From an uncultured Lachnospiraceae bacterium (GTDB lineage Bacteria > Bacillota > Clostridia > Lachnospirales > Lachnospiraceae): DNA of 45,373 nt. Position numbers and translations under genes: made by a program. The first letter of the stretch is position 1. Each line of letters opens with the position of its first letter. The notes under the pieces are model-generated. The model worked only from the letters and a program-made list of their open reading frames with translations. It ran no database searches and was not told where the DNA came from. Positions 16,777-25,292 of the stretch are shown here, one piece after another. The DNA lies in NCBI GenBank assembly GCA_947178125.1, contig CAMWXB010000031.1, forward strand, positions 1-45,373, in the 5' to 3' direction.

Positions 16777-18186
16777 ATGGGCAATCGTATTTTAAAAATC
16801 GGCAATATAAAAAAAACAATTCATTATCTGCAGAAGAACGGGGTCAGGCACACTTTCTATGCGGCAAAAGAGCGCATTGAAGAGGAGAAGAAGGCGGAAT
16901 ATGTTTATCAGGAACCGGATGAGGCGGTTCTTGCGCTCCAAAGGACGGAGTGGGAGCGTTTTCCATACCATTTCAGTATTGTTGTACCGGCTTACGAGAC
17001 GAAGGAAGCCTACCTGAGGGAAATGATCGATTCCGTCAGGCGGCAGAGTTATGGAAGGTGGGAACTGGTCATCGCGGATGCCAGCAAGAGCAGCCGGGTA
17101 GAAGAAATTGCGGCACAATACCGGGAAAAAGAGCAGGAAAGCCGGCTTCGTTATATCCGTCTGCCGGAAAACGGCGGGATTTCGGAAAATACCAATGCCG
17201 GCATCGAGGCGGCGGCAGGCGATTATATCGGGCTGCTGGATCACGATGATTTTCTTGCGCCGGATGCGCTCTACGAAATGGCGCTGACCCTTCATCGTGC
17301 GGAACAAAAAAACGAAACACCTGTTTTGCTGTACTCCGATGAAGATAAATATGAAGATAACACGGGTTACAGAACTCCTAACAGGAAGAAAAAATTCAAT
17401 CTGGACTTAATTTTATCCAATAATTATGTCTGCCATTTCATGGTGATGCGTGCCGATGTGATGAAAACCTTGAAACTGCGGAAGGAATATGACGGAGCAC
17501 AGGATTATGACCTGGTGCTCAGAGCGGTCAGTAGTCTGCTGGTTTCCGTAAAAGGAGCGGATCTTGAACGGCATATCCATCATATTCCCAGAGTATTATA
17601 TCACTGGCGCTGTCACGAACAGTCTACGGCGGATAATACGGCGAGTAAGCTGTATGCCTATGAGGCGGGGAAAGCCGCGCTGGAAGATTTTTGCCGGAAG
17701 CAGGGCTGGAATGTACAGGTATCCCATTCACTGCACCTTGGCTTTTACCAGATTCGATATGTACCGGATATTTTGACGGTGCGGCGTGATGTCGGTATCA
17801 TTGGCGGCCGGATTCTGGACGGATATCATAGAATCGCATCGGGAATTTATGATGAAGGCGGAAAACGGCTCTATCAGGGACTGCACAAAGAATACAGCGG
17901 CGGCAGCACACATCTTGCCGTTCTCATGCAGGACTGTGCGGCAGTGGATATCCGCTGTATGCGGCTTAACAGTGAACTTCGTCCTGTATTCGAAGAAATA
18001 ACAGGTGTATTATACAGGGAAACGGGAAAGCAGGGACTGGCGGATGTGAGCGGTATTGCCTGTGACGAAGAGGGCTATCGGAAACTGAGCATGGAGCTTG
18101 GCAGGGCAGCACGGGAGAGGGGATTTCTGGTCGTCTGGACACCGCAGCTGACACTGAAAATGAAAAAAAATAATAAGAAAAAATAA
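16777..18186 (+). CDS. GT2-family glycosyltransferase
   Basis: 469 aa. One full GT-A domain begins at about residue 70 (FSIVVPAYETKEAYLREMIDSV), with the ENGGISENTNAGI loop, LLDHDD as DXD, YSDEDKYE, the NNYVCHFMVMR strand and AQDYDLVLRA. The last third (after about 330, VRRDVGIIGGRILDG) resembles the front part of a second domain, but the nucleotide-binding and DXD pieces are missing, so it is probably a degenerate second domain. It ends in a lysine/asparagine-rich tail. The start at 16777 has GGGGA upstream (close spacing); ATG 16720 has no ribosome site and would place the perfect hairpin at 16729 inside the gene. Likely a rhamnan-type transferase; specificity unknown. Confidence 0.88.
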   Translation: MGNRILKIGNIKKTIHYLQKNGVRHTFYAAKERIEEEKKAEYVYQEPDEAVLALQRTEWERFPYHFSIVVPAYETKEAYLREMIDSVRRQSYGRWELVIADASKSSRVEEIAAQYREKEQESRLRYIRLPENGGISENTNAGIEAAAGDYIGLLDHDDFLAPDALYEMALTLHRAEQKNETPVLLYSDEDKYEDNTGYRTPNRKKKFNLDLILSNNYVCHFMVMRADVMKTLKLRKEYDGAQDYDLVLRAVSSLLVSVKGADLERHIHHIPRVLYHWRCHEQSTADNTASKLYAYEAGKAALEDFCRKQGWNVQVSHSLHLGFYQIRYVPDILTVRRDVGIIGGRILDGYHRIASGIYDEGGKRLYQGLHKEYSGGSTHLAVLMQDCAAVDIRCMRLNSELRPVFEEITGVLYRETGKQGLADVSGIACDEEGYRKLSMELGRAARERGFLVVWTPQLTLKMKKNNKKK

Positions 18187-18205
18187 ATGGAGATTTAATA
18201 AAAGT

Positions 18206-19162
18206 ATGAAATCGACAATTGTCATACCAAGCTACAATGGCATTCATTACCTGGAGAACTGCCTGAAATCTTTGAAGAAGGAGAATGCTCATATCGTTGT
18301 GATCGATAACGGCTCTACGGACGGTACTTTTGATGTAATAAGTGAGAAATTTCCGGAAGTAGAAGTTATTTCCTTTTCAGTCAATACGGGGTTCTGCAGA
18401 GCGGTGAACGCAGGCATTGTAGCGGCGGAAACGAAATATGTTATTTTTCTGAATAACGATACGGTGGTGGAACCCGGCTTTGTGGAAGAACTGGAACGGG
18501 TCATGGAACAGGATAGAAGAATTTTTTCAGCGTCCGCAAAAGTAATCTCCATGCAGGAGAAGCATGTGATCGATGATGCCGGAGATTTATACTGCGCGCT
18601 CGGATGGGCTTTTGCAATCGGAAAAGGCAGGCCGGAGAAGGACTATCAGGAGAGTTATCCGATCTTTGCCTCCTGTGGCGCGGCTTCCATTTACCGCAGA
18701 CATGTTTTTGAGCAGATCGGAATGCTGGACGAGAATCATTTTGCCTATTTGGAAGATATCGATCTGGGATACCGGGCGCTGATTTATGGCTATCGCAATG
18801 TATTTGCACCGAGAGCACGCGTATATCATGCGGGAAGCGCCTCTTCCGGTTCGCGCTATAATGCGTTCAAAACAGACCTTTCCTCCATTAACAGCGTGTA
18901 TCTGATTTATAAGAATATGCCGGTATTACAGGTGTTATTAAATCTCCCGTTTCTGTTGTTCGGTTTTGGGATCAAGACGCTCTTTTTCCTGCATAAGGGA
19001 CTTGGGAAGACTTACCTGTGCGGTCTGGTGAAAGGACTGCGTTTTTGTACGAGGCCTGAAGCTGCGCGCCGCAGAGTGCCTTATAAGAATTGTCACTTTC
19101 TGGCTTATTGCCGCATTCAGGGGATGCTGTGGTGGAATATGATAAGGCGGTTCCGCGGATAA
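18206..19162 (+). CDS. GT2-family glycosyltransferase (WbbL/rhamnosyltransferase-like)
   Basis: 318 aa, compact single-domain GT2: STIVIPSYNGIHYLENCL at the N-terminus, VIDNGSTDGT, the NTGFCRAVNAGI loop, FLNNDT as DXD, SCGAASIYRR, and HFAYLEDIDLGYRA at the acceptor side. A hydrophobic stretch near residues 240-265 (VLLNLPFLLFGFGIKTLFFL) suggests membrane association. The pattern is typical of WbbL-like rhamnosyltransferases, which often act early on the lipid-linked primer. It starts 19 bases after the previous stop. Donor assignment is inferred from the rfb genes. Confidence 0.88.
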   Translation: MKSTIVIPSYNGIHYLENCLKSLKKENAHIVVIDNGSTDGTFDVISEKFPEVEVISFSVNTGFCRAVNAGIVAAETKYVIFLNNDTVVEPGFVEELERVMEQDRRIFSASAKVISMQEKHVIDDAGDLYCALGWAFAIGKGRPEKDYQESYPIFASCGAASIYRRHVFEQIGMLDENHFAYLEDIDLGYRALIYGYRNVFAPRARVYHAGSASSGSRYNAFKTDLSSINSVYLIYKNMPVLQVLLNLPFLLFGFGIKTLFFLHKGLGKTYLCGLVKGLRFCTRPEAARRRVPYKNCHFLAYCRIQGMLWWNMIRRFRG

Positions 19163-19184
19163 GAGCTGTGGTTTTGGCACCGTT

Positions 19185-19233
19185 CCCGCGGAGCAGCGGG
19201 CAGTTGCATTTCTGTTCTGCTCCCGCAGAACAG
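19185..19233 (+). other. Paired GC-rich hairpins upstream of the initiating transferase gene
   Basis: CCCGC-GGAGCA-GCGGG (19185-19200), then CTGTTCTGC-TCCC-GCAGAACAG (19212-19233, nine perfect pairs). GGAGCAG in the first can alternatively pair with CTGCTCC in the second. The nine-base direct repeat GCAGTTGCA (19200 and 19237) brackets the second hairpin. The next promoter begins eight bases later. Neither hairpin has a T tract; the pair may end upstream transcription weakly or be a repeat. Confidence 0.5.
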
Positions 19234-19240
19234 TATGCAG

Positions 19241-19269
19241 TTGCAATTATTTCCCGAATATTGTACTAT
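19241..19269 (+). promoter_or_regulatory. sigma-A-type promoter for the phosphoglycosyltransferase gene
   Basis: TTGCAA (19241-19246), 17-base spacer, TACTAT (19264-19269), 75 bases before the ATG at 19345. It follows the paired hairpins at 19185-19233. Confidence 0.65.
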
Positions 19270-19344
19270 AAAACACAGGAAGTCAGGGAAAAATAGAAAA
19301 GATAAAACCCAAATTCGCGGAATGGGCGGACATGGGAGGTCCAT

Positions 19345-20754
19345 ATGATAAAAGACAACCAGAAGTATTTCAACAGGCTGCATGTGCTGATCGATGCGCT
19401 TGTTATCATTCTTTCTTATGCGCTGGCCTGGTATTTGAAATTTGTTGGTCCCTTTTCGGATAATGACCCGCAGATAGGCGTACTGCAATGGCAGATATAT
19501 TTTGAACTGCTTTATTTTATTGTGCCCGGCTATCTGATTCTGTATTATTATTTCAATATGTATACGCCCAAGCGGGCAACAGTCCATAAATATGAAATTT
19601 TTAATATTATTCAGGCGAATACGGTCGGTATTATTATCCTGATGGCGGGCTGGTATGCCATTAAGCAGATTCACTTCTCCCGTGTTATGATGGGAATGTT
19701 CTATGTGATCAACATTATTCTCGCAACGATAAGCCGTTCCCTTATCCGTTCCCTGCTCCAGTATTTTCGTGAAAAAGGCTATAATCTGAAGTATATTCTG
19801 CTTGTCGGTTATTCCCGTGCGACGGAAGAATACATCAACAGGATCAATGCCAACCCTCAGTGGGGCTATGTTATCCGCGGCATTCTGGATGATTCTGTTC
19901 CGAGAGGGACGCTGTATAAGGGAGTCAAGGTCGTAGGAACGATTGATAATCTTCTTTATATCCTGCCGGAGAATAAACTGGATGAAATTGCGATCACTCT
20001 GTCGTTGAATGATTATGACCGGCTGGAATATATTGTTGATTTATGCGAAAAATCAGGCGTACACACGAAGTTCATTCCCGATTATAACAGCCTTTTTCCG
20101 AGCAGGCCGTATACGGAAGACCTGATGGGACTGGCAGTTGTCAACATCCGCTATGTGCCGCTCAGTAATACGCTGAACTGGGTGATGAAACGGATCATTG
20201 ATATTATTGTTGCTCTGTTTGGTGCGGTAGTCTTTTCTCCGATCATGCTCGCTTCTGTCATTGCGATCAAATGCAGCAGCAAGGGACCGGTCATTTTCAA
20301 GCAGGAGCGCATCGGTCTTCACAATAAGCCATTTTTGATGTATAAGTTCCGAACAATGGAAGTGCAGAAACCGGGGGTGGAGAAGAAAGGCTGGACGGTG
20401 AAAGACGATCCCCGTGTTACCAAAGTGGGAAAGCTGCTCAGAAGGACGAGCATGGACGAGCTTCCGCAGCTTTTCAATATTCTGAAAGGGGATATGAGCG
20501 TTGTGGGACCGAGGCCTGAAAGGCCGCAGTTCGTGGAAAAATTTAAAGAAGAAATTCCGCGGTATATGGTGAAGCATCAGGTCAGGCCGGGACTTACCGG
20601 CTGGGCGCAGATCAATGGCTATCGCGGTGATACCTCGATTAAGCGCAGGGTCGAATATGACATTTTTTATATTGAAAACTGGACGCTTTCCTTTGATATC
20701 AAAATCATACTTTTGACAATATTTAAAGGTTTTATAAATAAAAATGCCTATTAA
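19345..20754 (+). CDS. Undecaprenyl-phosphate sugar phosphotransferase (WbaP/WcaJ-type)
   Basis: 469-aa polytopic membrane enzyme that should start the repeat unit by moving a sugar-1-phosphate from a nucleotide sugar to undecaprenyl phosphate. The N-terminal 130 residues hold four hydrophobic segments. A Rossmann-like CoA-binding domain follows (about 145-260). The catalytic domain begins with KRIIDIIVALFGAVVFSP (about 275) and carries FKQERIG, KFRTM (334-338), DELPQL (about 372), VVGPRPERPQF (about 387-397) and RPGLTGWAQ. The full catalytic signature is intact. A clear GGGAGG ribosome site lies before the ATG. The donor sugar (glucose, galactose, N-acetylhexosamine or another) cannot be decided from the sequence. 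Confidence 0.95.
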   Translation: MIKDNQKYFNRLHVLIDALVIILSYALAWYLKFVGPFSDNDPQIGVLQWQIYFELLYFIVPGYLILYYYFNMYTPKRATVHKYEIFNIIQANTVGIIILMAGWYAIKQIHFSRVMMGMFYVINIILATISRSLIRSLLQYFREKGYNLKYILLVGYSRATEEYINRINANPQWGYVIRGILDDSVPRGTLYKGVKVVGTIDNLLYILPENKLDEIAITLSLNDYDRLEYIVDLCEKSGVHTKFIPDYNSLFPSRPYTEDLMGLAVVNIRYVPLSNTLNWVMKRIIDIIVALFGAVVFSPIMLASVIAIKCSSKGPVIFKQERIGLHNKPFLMYKFRTMEVQKPGVEKKGWTVKDDPRVTKVGKLLRRTSMDELPQLFNILKGDMSVVGPRPERPQFVEKFKEEIPRYMVKHQVRPGLTGWAQINGYRGDTSIKRRVEYDIFYIENWTLSFDIKIILLTIFKGFINKNAY

Positions 20755-20822
20755 AGTCATACTACTAGGAGATTGTAATTCTTAAAGATTTCTAAATAAT
20801 TCCTTAATATGGAACAAGATTC

Positions 20823-20850
20823 TTGCAATTATTACAAGATGTAGTATAAT
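20823..20850 (+). promoter_or_regulatory. sigma-A-type promoter for the LCP gene
   Basis: TTGCAA (20823-20828), 16-base spacer, consensus TATAAT (20845-20850), 96 bases before the LCP start at 20946. Seen directly. Confidence 0.7.
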
Positions 20851-20945
20851 CTTCTAAGAAAGTTGTGTTATTTTGTGATAGGAGTCTGTCATTTTTGTGA
20901 TACGGATTTTTAGTACAAAAAAAGGGAATTGAGGGAGTATATGAT

Positions 20946-22145
20946 ATGGCAAAGAAAAGCAGCAGAGATATTTATGACGAAGAAAGAAGACCTGTGAAAA
21001 AATCTTCCGGTTCTTCTCACAGGTCATCGAGCAGCAGATATGATGACGAAGAGCGGTATTCCGCACCTAAAAAGAAGAAGTCGTCCGCGAAGAAAAAGAA
21101 AGAGCAGGCCAAAAAGAAACGGAGAAGGATTGTTCTTTTCATCGTGGAGATATTTGCGCTGGTGCTCCTTGTAGGCGCACTCTGGGTCGTTCAGCAGGGG
21201 TCAAAATCCGGTAAGATGGAATTGAATGAGGAGAAGATTATTGTCAATGAGGTCGTAAAAGAGAAAGAAGAAACGACTATGAAAGGGTATCGGAATATTG
21301 CGTTGTTCGGCGTAGATTCCACGACAGGTTCTTTGGCGAAGGGTACCCGAAGCGACACGATCATGATCGCTTCCATCAATCAGGATACCGGAGAGTGTAA
21401 ACTGGTCTCCGTATACCGCGATACTTATTTGAATTTGAGTAATGATACCTATAATAAATGTAACTCGGCTTATGCAAAGGGCGGGCCGGAAATGGCGATC
21501 AGTATGCTGAACCTGAATCTGGATCTGAATATCACTGATTTTGTAACGGTAGGTTTTGCAGGACTGACGGATACGATCGATGCACTCGGCGGTGTCTACA
21601 TTGATGTAAAAGACAATGAGATCAGCCATTTGAATAATTATCAGTTATGTATTGCAGATGACTTAAAGCGTTCTTATACGCCGGTCACATCTTCCGGAAG
21701 GCAGCTTCTGGATGGTCTGCAGGCTACCGGATACTGCCGTGTCCGTTATATCGCCGGCGGCGATTTTACGCGTGCGGAACATCAGAGAAACGTCCTGAGC
21801 GCGGTAGCGGATCAGGCGAAGCAGGCATCTCCGGCAGCGCTTGCAGAGGTCGCGACTAATGTATTCAGTGAAGTTTATACTTCGCTTGACCTGACGGAAA
21901 TTATTGAACTTCTGGCAGATGTGGGTAATTATACGATTACGGAAACAGCAGGATTCCCGCGGGAAGAGAACAGAACGACCGGGAAACTCGGTACAAAAGG
22001 TGACTGTGTCATTCCGGTAAATCTGGAAGAAAATGTAAAATGGCTGCACCAGTTCCTGTTCAATGATTATGAATATACGCCGTCCGATATGGTTCAGGAA
22101 TGCAGCAGACAAATTGAAGCTGATACAGGCAAAACTGTAAATTAA
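20946..22145 (+). CDS. LytR-CpsA-Psr family cell-wall polymer ligase
   Basis: 399 aa. It likely transfers the lipid-linked polysaccharide onto peptidoglycan outside the membrane. The N-terminus (1-60) is a long cytoplasmic Ser/Lys/Arg-rich basic tail, followed by one membrane anchor (about 61-80, VLFIVEIFALVLLVGALWVV). The extracellular LCP domain has the polyprenyl-phosphate-binding signatures GTRSDTIM, SVYRDTYL and the downstream GGDFTRAEHQRNVL, with the expected Arg and Asp residues. It has its own consensus promoter and is followed by a weak terminator, so it is probably monocistronic. Its neighbours make the polymer that it would attach. The long basic tail is more extended than in most family members. 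Confidence 0.94.
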   Translation: MAKKSSRDIYDEERRPVKKSSGSSHRSSSSRYDDEERYSAPKKKKSSAKKKKEQAKKKRRRIVLFIVEIFALVLLVGALWVVQQGSKSGKMELNEEKIIVNEVVKEKEETTMKGYRNIALFGVDSTTGSLAKGTRSDTIMIASINQDTGECKLVSVYRDTYLNLSNDTYNKCNSAYAKGGPEMAISMLNLNLDLNITDFVTVGFAGLTDTIDALGGVYIDVKDNEISHLNNYQLCIADDLKRSYTPVTSSGRQLLDGLQATGYCRVRYIAGGDFTRAEHQRNVLSAVADQAKQASPAALAEVATNVFSEVYTSLDLTEIIELLADVGNYTITETAGFPREENRTTGKLGTKGDCVIPVNLEENVKWLHQFLFNDYEYTPSDMVQECSRQIEADTGKTVN

Positions 22146-22153
22146 CAAAAAGC

Positions 22154-22177
22154 AAAGGGGCCGATTTCAGGCCCTTT
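22154..22177 (+). terminator. Terminator-like hairpin after the LCP gene
   Basis: AAAGGGGCC (22154-22162) pairs with GGCCCTTT (22170-22177) with one bulged G and a seven-base loop. The T tract is short (three T), so termination is probably partial and may leave read-through into the glycosyltransferase at 22202. Confidence 0.5.
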
Positions 22178-22201
22178 CATGCTATATGGGGGAAGATATT
22201 T

Positions 22202-23140
22202 GTGGAGAAAGTGGATGTTATCATCCCGACTTATAAGCCGGATCAGAAGTTTCTGGATTTAATGGAAAAACTGGCGCATCAGACGGTTCCGATTCAGAAG
22301 ATTATTATCATGAATACGGAGCAGAAGTATTTTGACCGTTTGACCTACGGTACTTCTTTTTCAAAGAAGTATAAGAATGTAGTGGTAAAGCATTTGTCCA
22401 AACGGGAATTTGACCATGGGCGTACGAGGAACAGCGGCGTTCGATGTTCGGATGCCCCAGTCTTTGTCATGATGACGCAGGATGCCGTCCCGGCGGATGA
22501 ATTTCTGATTGAAGAACTGTTACGCGGTCTGCAGCAGGAAAATGTGGCTGCGGCCTATGGAAGGCAGCTTGCGGAAGACGGCTGTTCGGAAACGGAGAAG
22601 TTCACGCGGCAGTTCAACTATCCGGAGGAAGAAGCTGTTAAAACGAAAGAAGATATTGAACGGCTCGGCATTAAGACTTTTTTCTGTTCCAATGTGTGTG
22701 CAGCTTATAAAAGGGAGTTGTTTGACGCATTGGGAGGATTTATCAGACATACTATATTTAATGAAGATATGATTTATGCGGCGGGCGCCATTCAGGCAGG
22801 ATATGGCATTGCCTATCAGCCGGGCGCGAAAGTATATCATTCCCATGATTATACCTGCAGTGAACAGTTCCACAGGAATTTCGATCTGGGTGTTTCGCAG
22901 GCGGACCATCCGGAAATTTTTGCGGCTGTCTCTTCCGAGTCGGAAGGTATCAGGCTTGTGAAACTGACGCTCGCGCATTTGAAAGAACAGAAATTGTGGC
23001 TGCAGATTCCAGGATTTATCATAAAAAGCGGTTGTAAGTATATGGGATATCTCCTCGGTAAGAATTATAAAAAAATGCCCAGAAAGTTCGTCGTGAAGTG
23101 TTCGTCGAAATCGAATAGGGAATACTGGAATAAGGGATAG
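22202..23140 (+). CDS. GT2-family glycosyltransferase (rhamnosyltransferase-like)
   Basis: 312 aa. VDVIIPTYKPDQKFLDLMEKL at the N-terminus, EFDHGRTRNSGV loop, MMTQDAVP at the DXD position, then FCSNVCAAYKRELFDALGGF, FNEDMIYAAGAIQAGY and a basic C-terminal tail (GKNYKKMPRKF). The arrangement (HGRTRN, QDA, NED) is that of RfbN/RfbF-type rhamnosyltransferases. The start is GTG at 22202 after GGGGGAAG. It lies apart from the main transferase block, between the LCP gene and glmS, and its stop is followed at once by structured repeat copy C. Family placement is confident; donor is inferred. Confidence 0.87.
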   Translation: MEKVDVIIPTYKPDQKFLDLMEKLAHQTVPIQKIIIMNTEQKYFDRLTYGTSFSKKYKNVVVKHLSKREFDHGRTRNSGVRCSDAPVFVMMTQDAVPADEFLIEELLRGLQQENVAAAYGRQLAEDGCSETEKFTRQFNYPEEEAVKTKEDIERLGIKTFFCSNVCAAYKRELFDALGGFIRHTIFNEDMIYAAGAIQAGYGIAYQPGAKVYHSHDYTCSEQFHRNFDLGVSQADHPEIFAAVSSESEGIRLVKLTLAHLKEQKLWLQIPGFIIKSGCKYMGYLLGKNYKKMPRKFVVKCSSKSNREYWNKG

Positions 23141-23146
23141 GGAATA

Positions 23147-23239
23147 GGGAATAAAGCTTTTCTAAGGCGTCGGAGGACGCCGCCTAAGAAAAGCTATGTT
23201 ATTCCCGAAAGAATGGCGGGGCCATTCTTCCAGTGGATA
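23147..23239 (+). repeat. Structured interspersed element, copy C (upstream of glmS)
   Basis: Hairpin 1: GGGAATAA (23147-23154) with TTATTCCC (23199-23206), AGCTTTTCT (23155-23163) with AGAAAAGCT (23187-23195), and GGCGTC/GACGCC around a GGAG loop. Hairpin 2: AAGAATGG (23209-23216), loop CGGGG, CCATTCTT (23222-23229), then CCAGTGGAT. Against copy B the stem changes are paired: GA/TC becomes AA/TT, and AGAT/ATCT becomes AGCT/AGCT. The element begins 7 bases after a stop codon and ends 60 bases before the glmS start. Confidence 0.75.
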
Positions 23240-23298
23240 AAACCAGAAGCATTATGATATGGTGAAGATAAATGGTGAATATAAATGGAGGATTGTAT

Positions 23299-25125
23299 AT
23301 GTGTGGAATTGTAGGGTATATTGGAACGAAGCAGGCTGCGCCGATTATTCTGGACGGTTTGTCAAGGTTGGAATACAGGGGATATGATTCTGCCGGGATG
23401 GCAGTTTTTGACGGAAAGAAGATTGATATCCAGAAGTCAGCGGGACGTCTGAAAATCTTAGAGAATTTGACACGCGGCGGTGAGAGTATGCCGGGTGTAT
23501 GCGGTATTGGACATACGAGATGGGCGACCCACGGCGCACCCAGCGATGCCAATGCGCATCCTCATTTTAATAAGGCGGAGACAATCGCGGTCGTACATAA
23601 CGGTATTATCGAGAATTATCTGCAGCTTCGCAAAAAACTGACCGGGAAAGGTTATCAATTTGTTTCCGAGACGGATACGGAAGTCCTGGCGCATCTGCTG
23701 GATTACTATTACAGAGGAAATCCGTTGGAGACGGTAACGAAGGTACTCCACCGTGTGGAAGGTTCTTACGCGCTCGGTATTATGTTTGCAGACTGTCCGG
23801 ATCAGATTTTTGCAGCAAGAAAAGACAGTCCGTTGATTGTTGGAGAAAATGAAGACGGGTGCTTTATCGCTTCCGATGTGCCGGCGATTCTGAAATATAC
23901 GAGAAAAGTATATTATGTGGATAATCATGAAGTGGTCAGACTCCGCGCCGACCATATGCACTTTTATACGGTGGATGAGGAAGAAATCGAGAAAGAGGCT
24001 GTTACGATTGACTGGGATGCCAACGCAGCGGAAAAGGCCGGTTATGAGCATTTCATGTTAAAGGAGATGTATGAACAGCCCAAAACGATTTCCGATACAT
24101 TGACTCCTAGAGTCAAAGGAAAAGATGTTGTGATTGAAGAACTGAATATGACGGATGATGAACTGCGGGAAATCAAAAAGCTTCATATTGTGGCCTGCGG
24201 TTCCGCTTATCATGCAGGCATGACAGGGAAATATGTACTGGAAGGCCTGGCAAGGATTCCGGTAGAGGTAGACCTCGCTTCTGAGTTTCGTTACCGTGAC
24301 CCGATTCTGGAAGAGGGGGCTATGGTCATTGTTATCAGCCAGTCCGGTGAGACTGCCGATACGCTGGCGGCGCTCAGGGAAGCAAAGTCAAGGGGGTTCC
24401 GGGTACTTGGCATTGTCAATGTTGTAGGCAGTTCTATCGCCAGAGAAGCGGACAATGTCATGTATACATGGGCCGGACCGGAAATTGCGGTAGCCACGAC
24501 AAAAGCATACAGTGCACAGTTGATCGCATTGTATCTGTTGGCGATGAAGCTCGGAAAGGCGCGGGGGAAAATATCCGATAAACTGTTTGCATCTCTATTG
24601 ACCGACTTACGCCGTCTGCCGGATCAGATCGAACTTTTATTGAATAATAAACTGCGGATTCAGAAATTTGCCAATCGCTATATCGGCGCCAAAGATATCT
24701 TTTTCATCGGACGCGGAATCGATTATGCGATTTCATTAGAAGGGTCCCTGAAATTGAAAGAGATTTCCTATATTCATTCCGAGGCCTATGCGGCCGGAGA
24801 ACTGAAACACGGAACGATTTCCCTGATCGAGGAAGGAACTCTGGTGGCGGCAGTCTCTACGCAGCCCGATTTATATGCCAAAACGATCAGTAACATGGTG
24901 GAAGTCAAGGCGAGAGGCGCATTTGTGCTGGCGGTCACATGTGAGGGAAATAAGGAAATCGAAAAAGCAGCTGACTATGTGATCTACATTCCGGAGACCA
25001 ATCCATATTTTGCCAATTCTCTTGCAATCATTCCCTTGCAGTTGTTTGGCTACTATGTGGCGGTCGGAAAAGGCTGTGATGTAGATAAACCGCGTAATCT
25101 GGCAAAATCGGTCACTGTAGAATAA
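23299..25125 (+). CDS. glmS: Glutamine-fructose-6-phosphate aminotransferase
   Basis: Makes glucosamine-6-phosphate from fructose-6-phosphate and glutamine, the entry to UDP-GlcNAc and hence peptidoglycan and surface glycans. 608 aa, full length. The start is set at ATG 23299 because the mature enzyme needs Cys2 (MCGIVGYIG) as N-terminal nucleophile; the longer frame from 23272 would bury it. GGAGG at 23287-23291 supports this. The glutaminase domain runs to about residue 240 (GHTRWATHG, DSPLIVG). Two SIS domains follow (SQSGETADT, TKAYSAQ, GRGIDY), and the C-terminus ends in NLAKSVTVE. No glmS ribozyme was recognised upstream; structured repeat copy C lies there instead. Confidence 0.97.
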   Translation: MCGIVGYIGTKQAAPIILDGLSRLEYRGYDSAGMAVFDGKKIDIQKSAGRLKILENLTRGGESMPGVCGIGHTRWATHGAPSDANAHPHFNKAETIAVVHNGIIENYLQLRKKLTGKGYQFVSETDTEVLAHLLDYYYRGNPLETVTKVLHRVEGSYALGIMFADCPDQIFAARKDSPLIVGENEDGCFIASDVPAILKYTRKVYYVDNHEVVRLRADHMHFYTVDEEEIEKEAVTIDWDANAAEKAGYEHFMLKEMYEQPKTISDTLTPRVKGKDVVIEELNMTDDELREIKKLHIVACGSAYHAGMTGKYVLEGLARIPVEVDLASEFRYRDPILEEGAMVIVISQSGETADTLAALREAKSRGFRVLGIVNVVGSSIAREADNVMYTWAGPEIAVATTKAYSAQLIALYLLAMKLGKARGKISDKLFASLLTDLRRLPDQIELLLNNKLRIQKFANRYIGAKDIFFIGRGIDYAISLEGSLKLKEISYIHSEAYAAGELKHGTISLIEEGTLVAAVSTQPDLYAKTISNMVEVKARGAFVLAVTCEGNKEIEKAADYVIYIPETNPYFANSLAIIPLQLFGYYVAVGKGCDVDKPRNLAKSVTVE

Positions 25126-25205
25126 TATTAAAAACACAAAATTAAAAAAATTTTATCACAATTTGTACACAATTACGGATTATACTGTGTTCATAGTCAA
25201 GTAAG

Positions 25206-25266
25206 AAGTAACGGTTCAGCCACTAAGCGAAGCTCTCCGTTCCGCTTGGCGATTGGAGTGTTACTT
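25206..25266 (+). other. Nested leader hairpin upstream of htrA
   Basis: AAGTAAC (25206-25212) pairs with GTTACTT (25260-25266). Inside, GCC and AAGCG (25219-25229) pair with CGCTT and GGC (25243-25250) around a CTCTCCG-containing loop. It is 27 bases before the htrA start and close to its GGGG ribosome site. Upstream is an AT-rich stretch with TATACT at 25181 but no good -35. No T tract follows. It may be a regulatory leader or a dispersed repeat. Confidence 0.5.
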
Positions 25267-25292
25267 TAGCAGGGAAGAAAGGGGTCTTTAAG

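Noticed and set aside
19200..19245. Target-site duplication (GCAGTTGCA) around a miniature element
   Set aside because: The enclosed piece is only 28 bases and has no terminal features beyond one hairpin; a chance or local repeat is more likely.
23140..23298. glmS ribozyme upstream of glmS
   Set aside because: The conserved core could not be recognised; the visible structure is the interspersed element shared with the rfb gaps.
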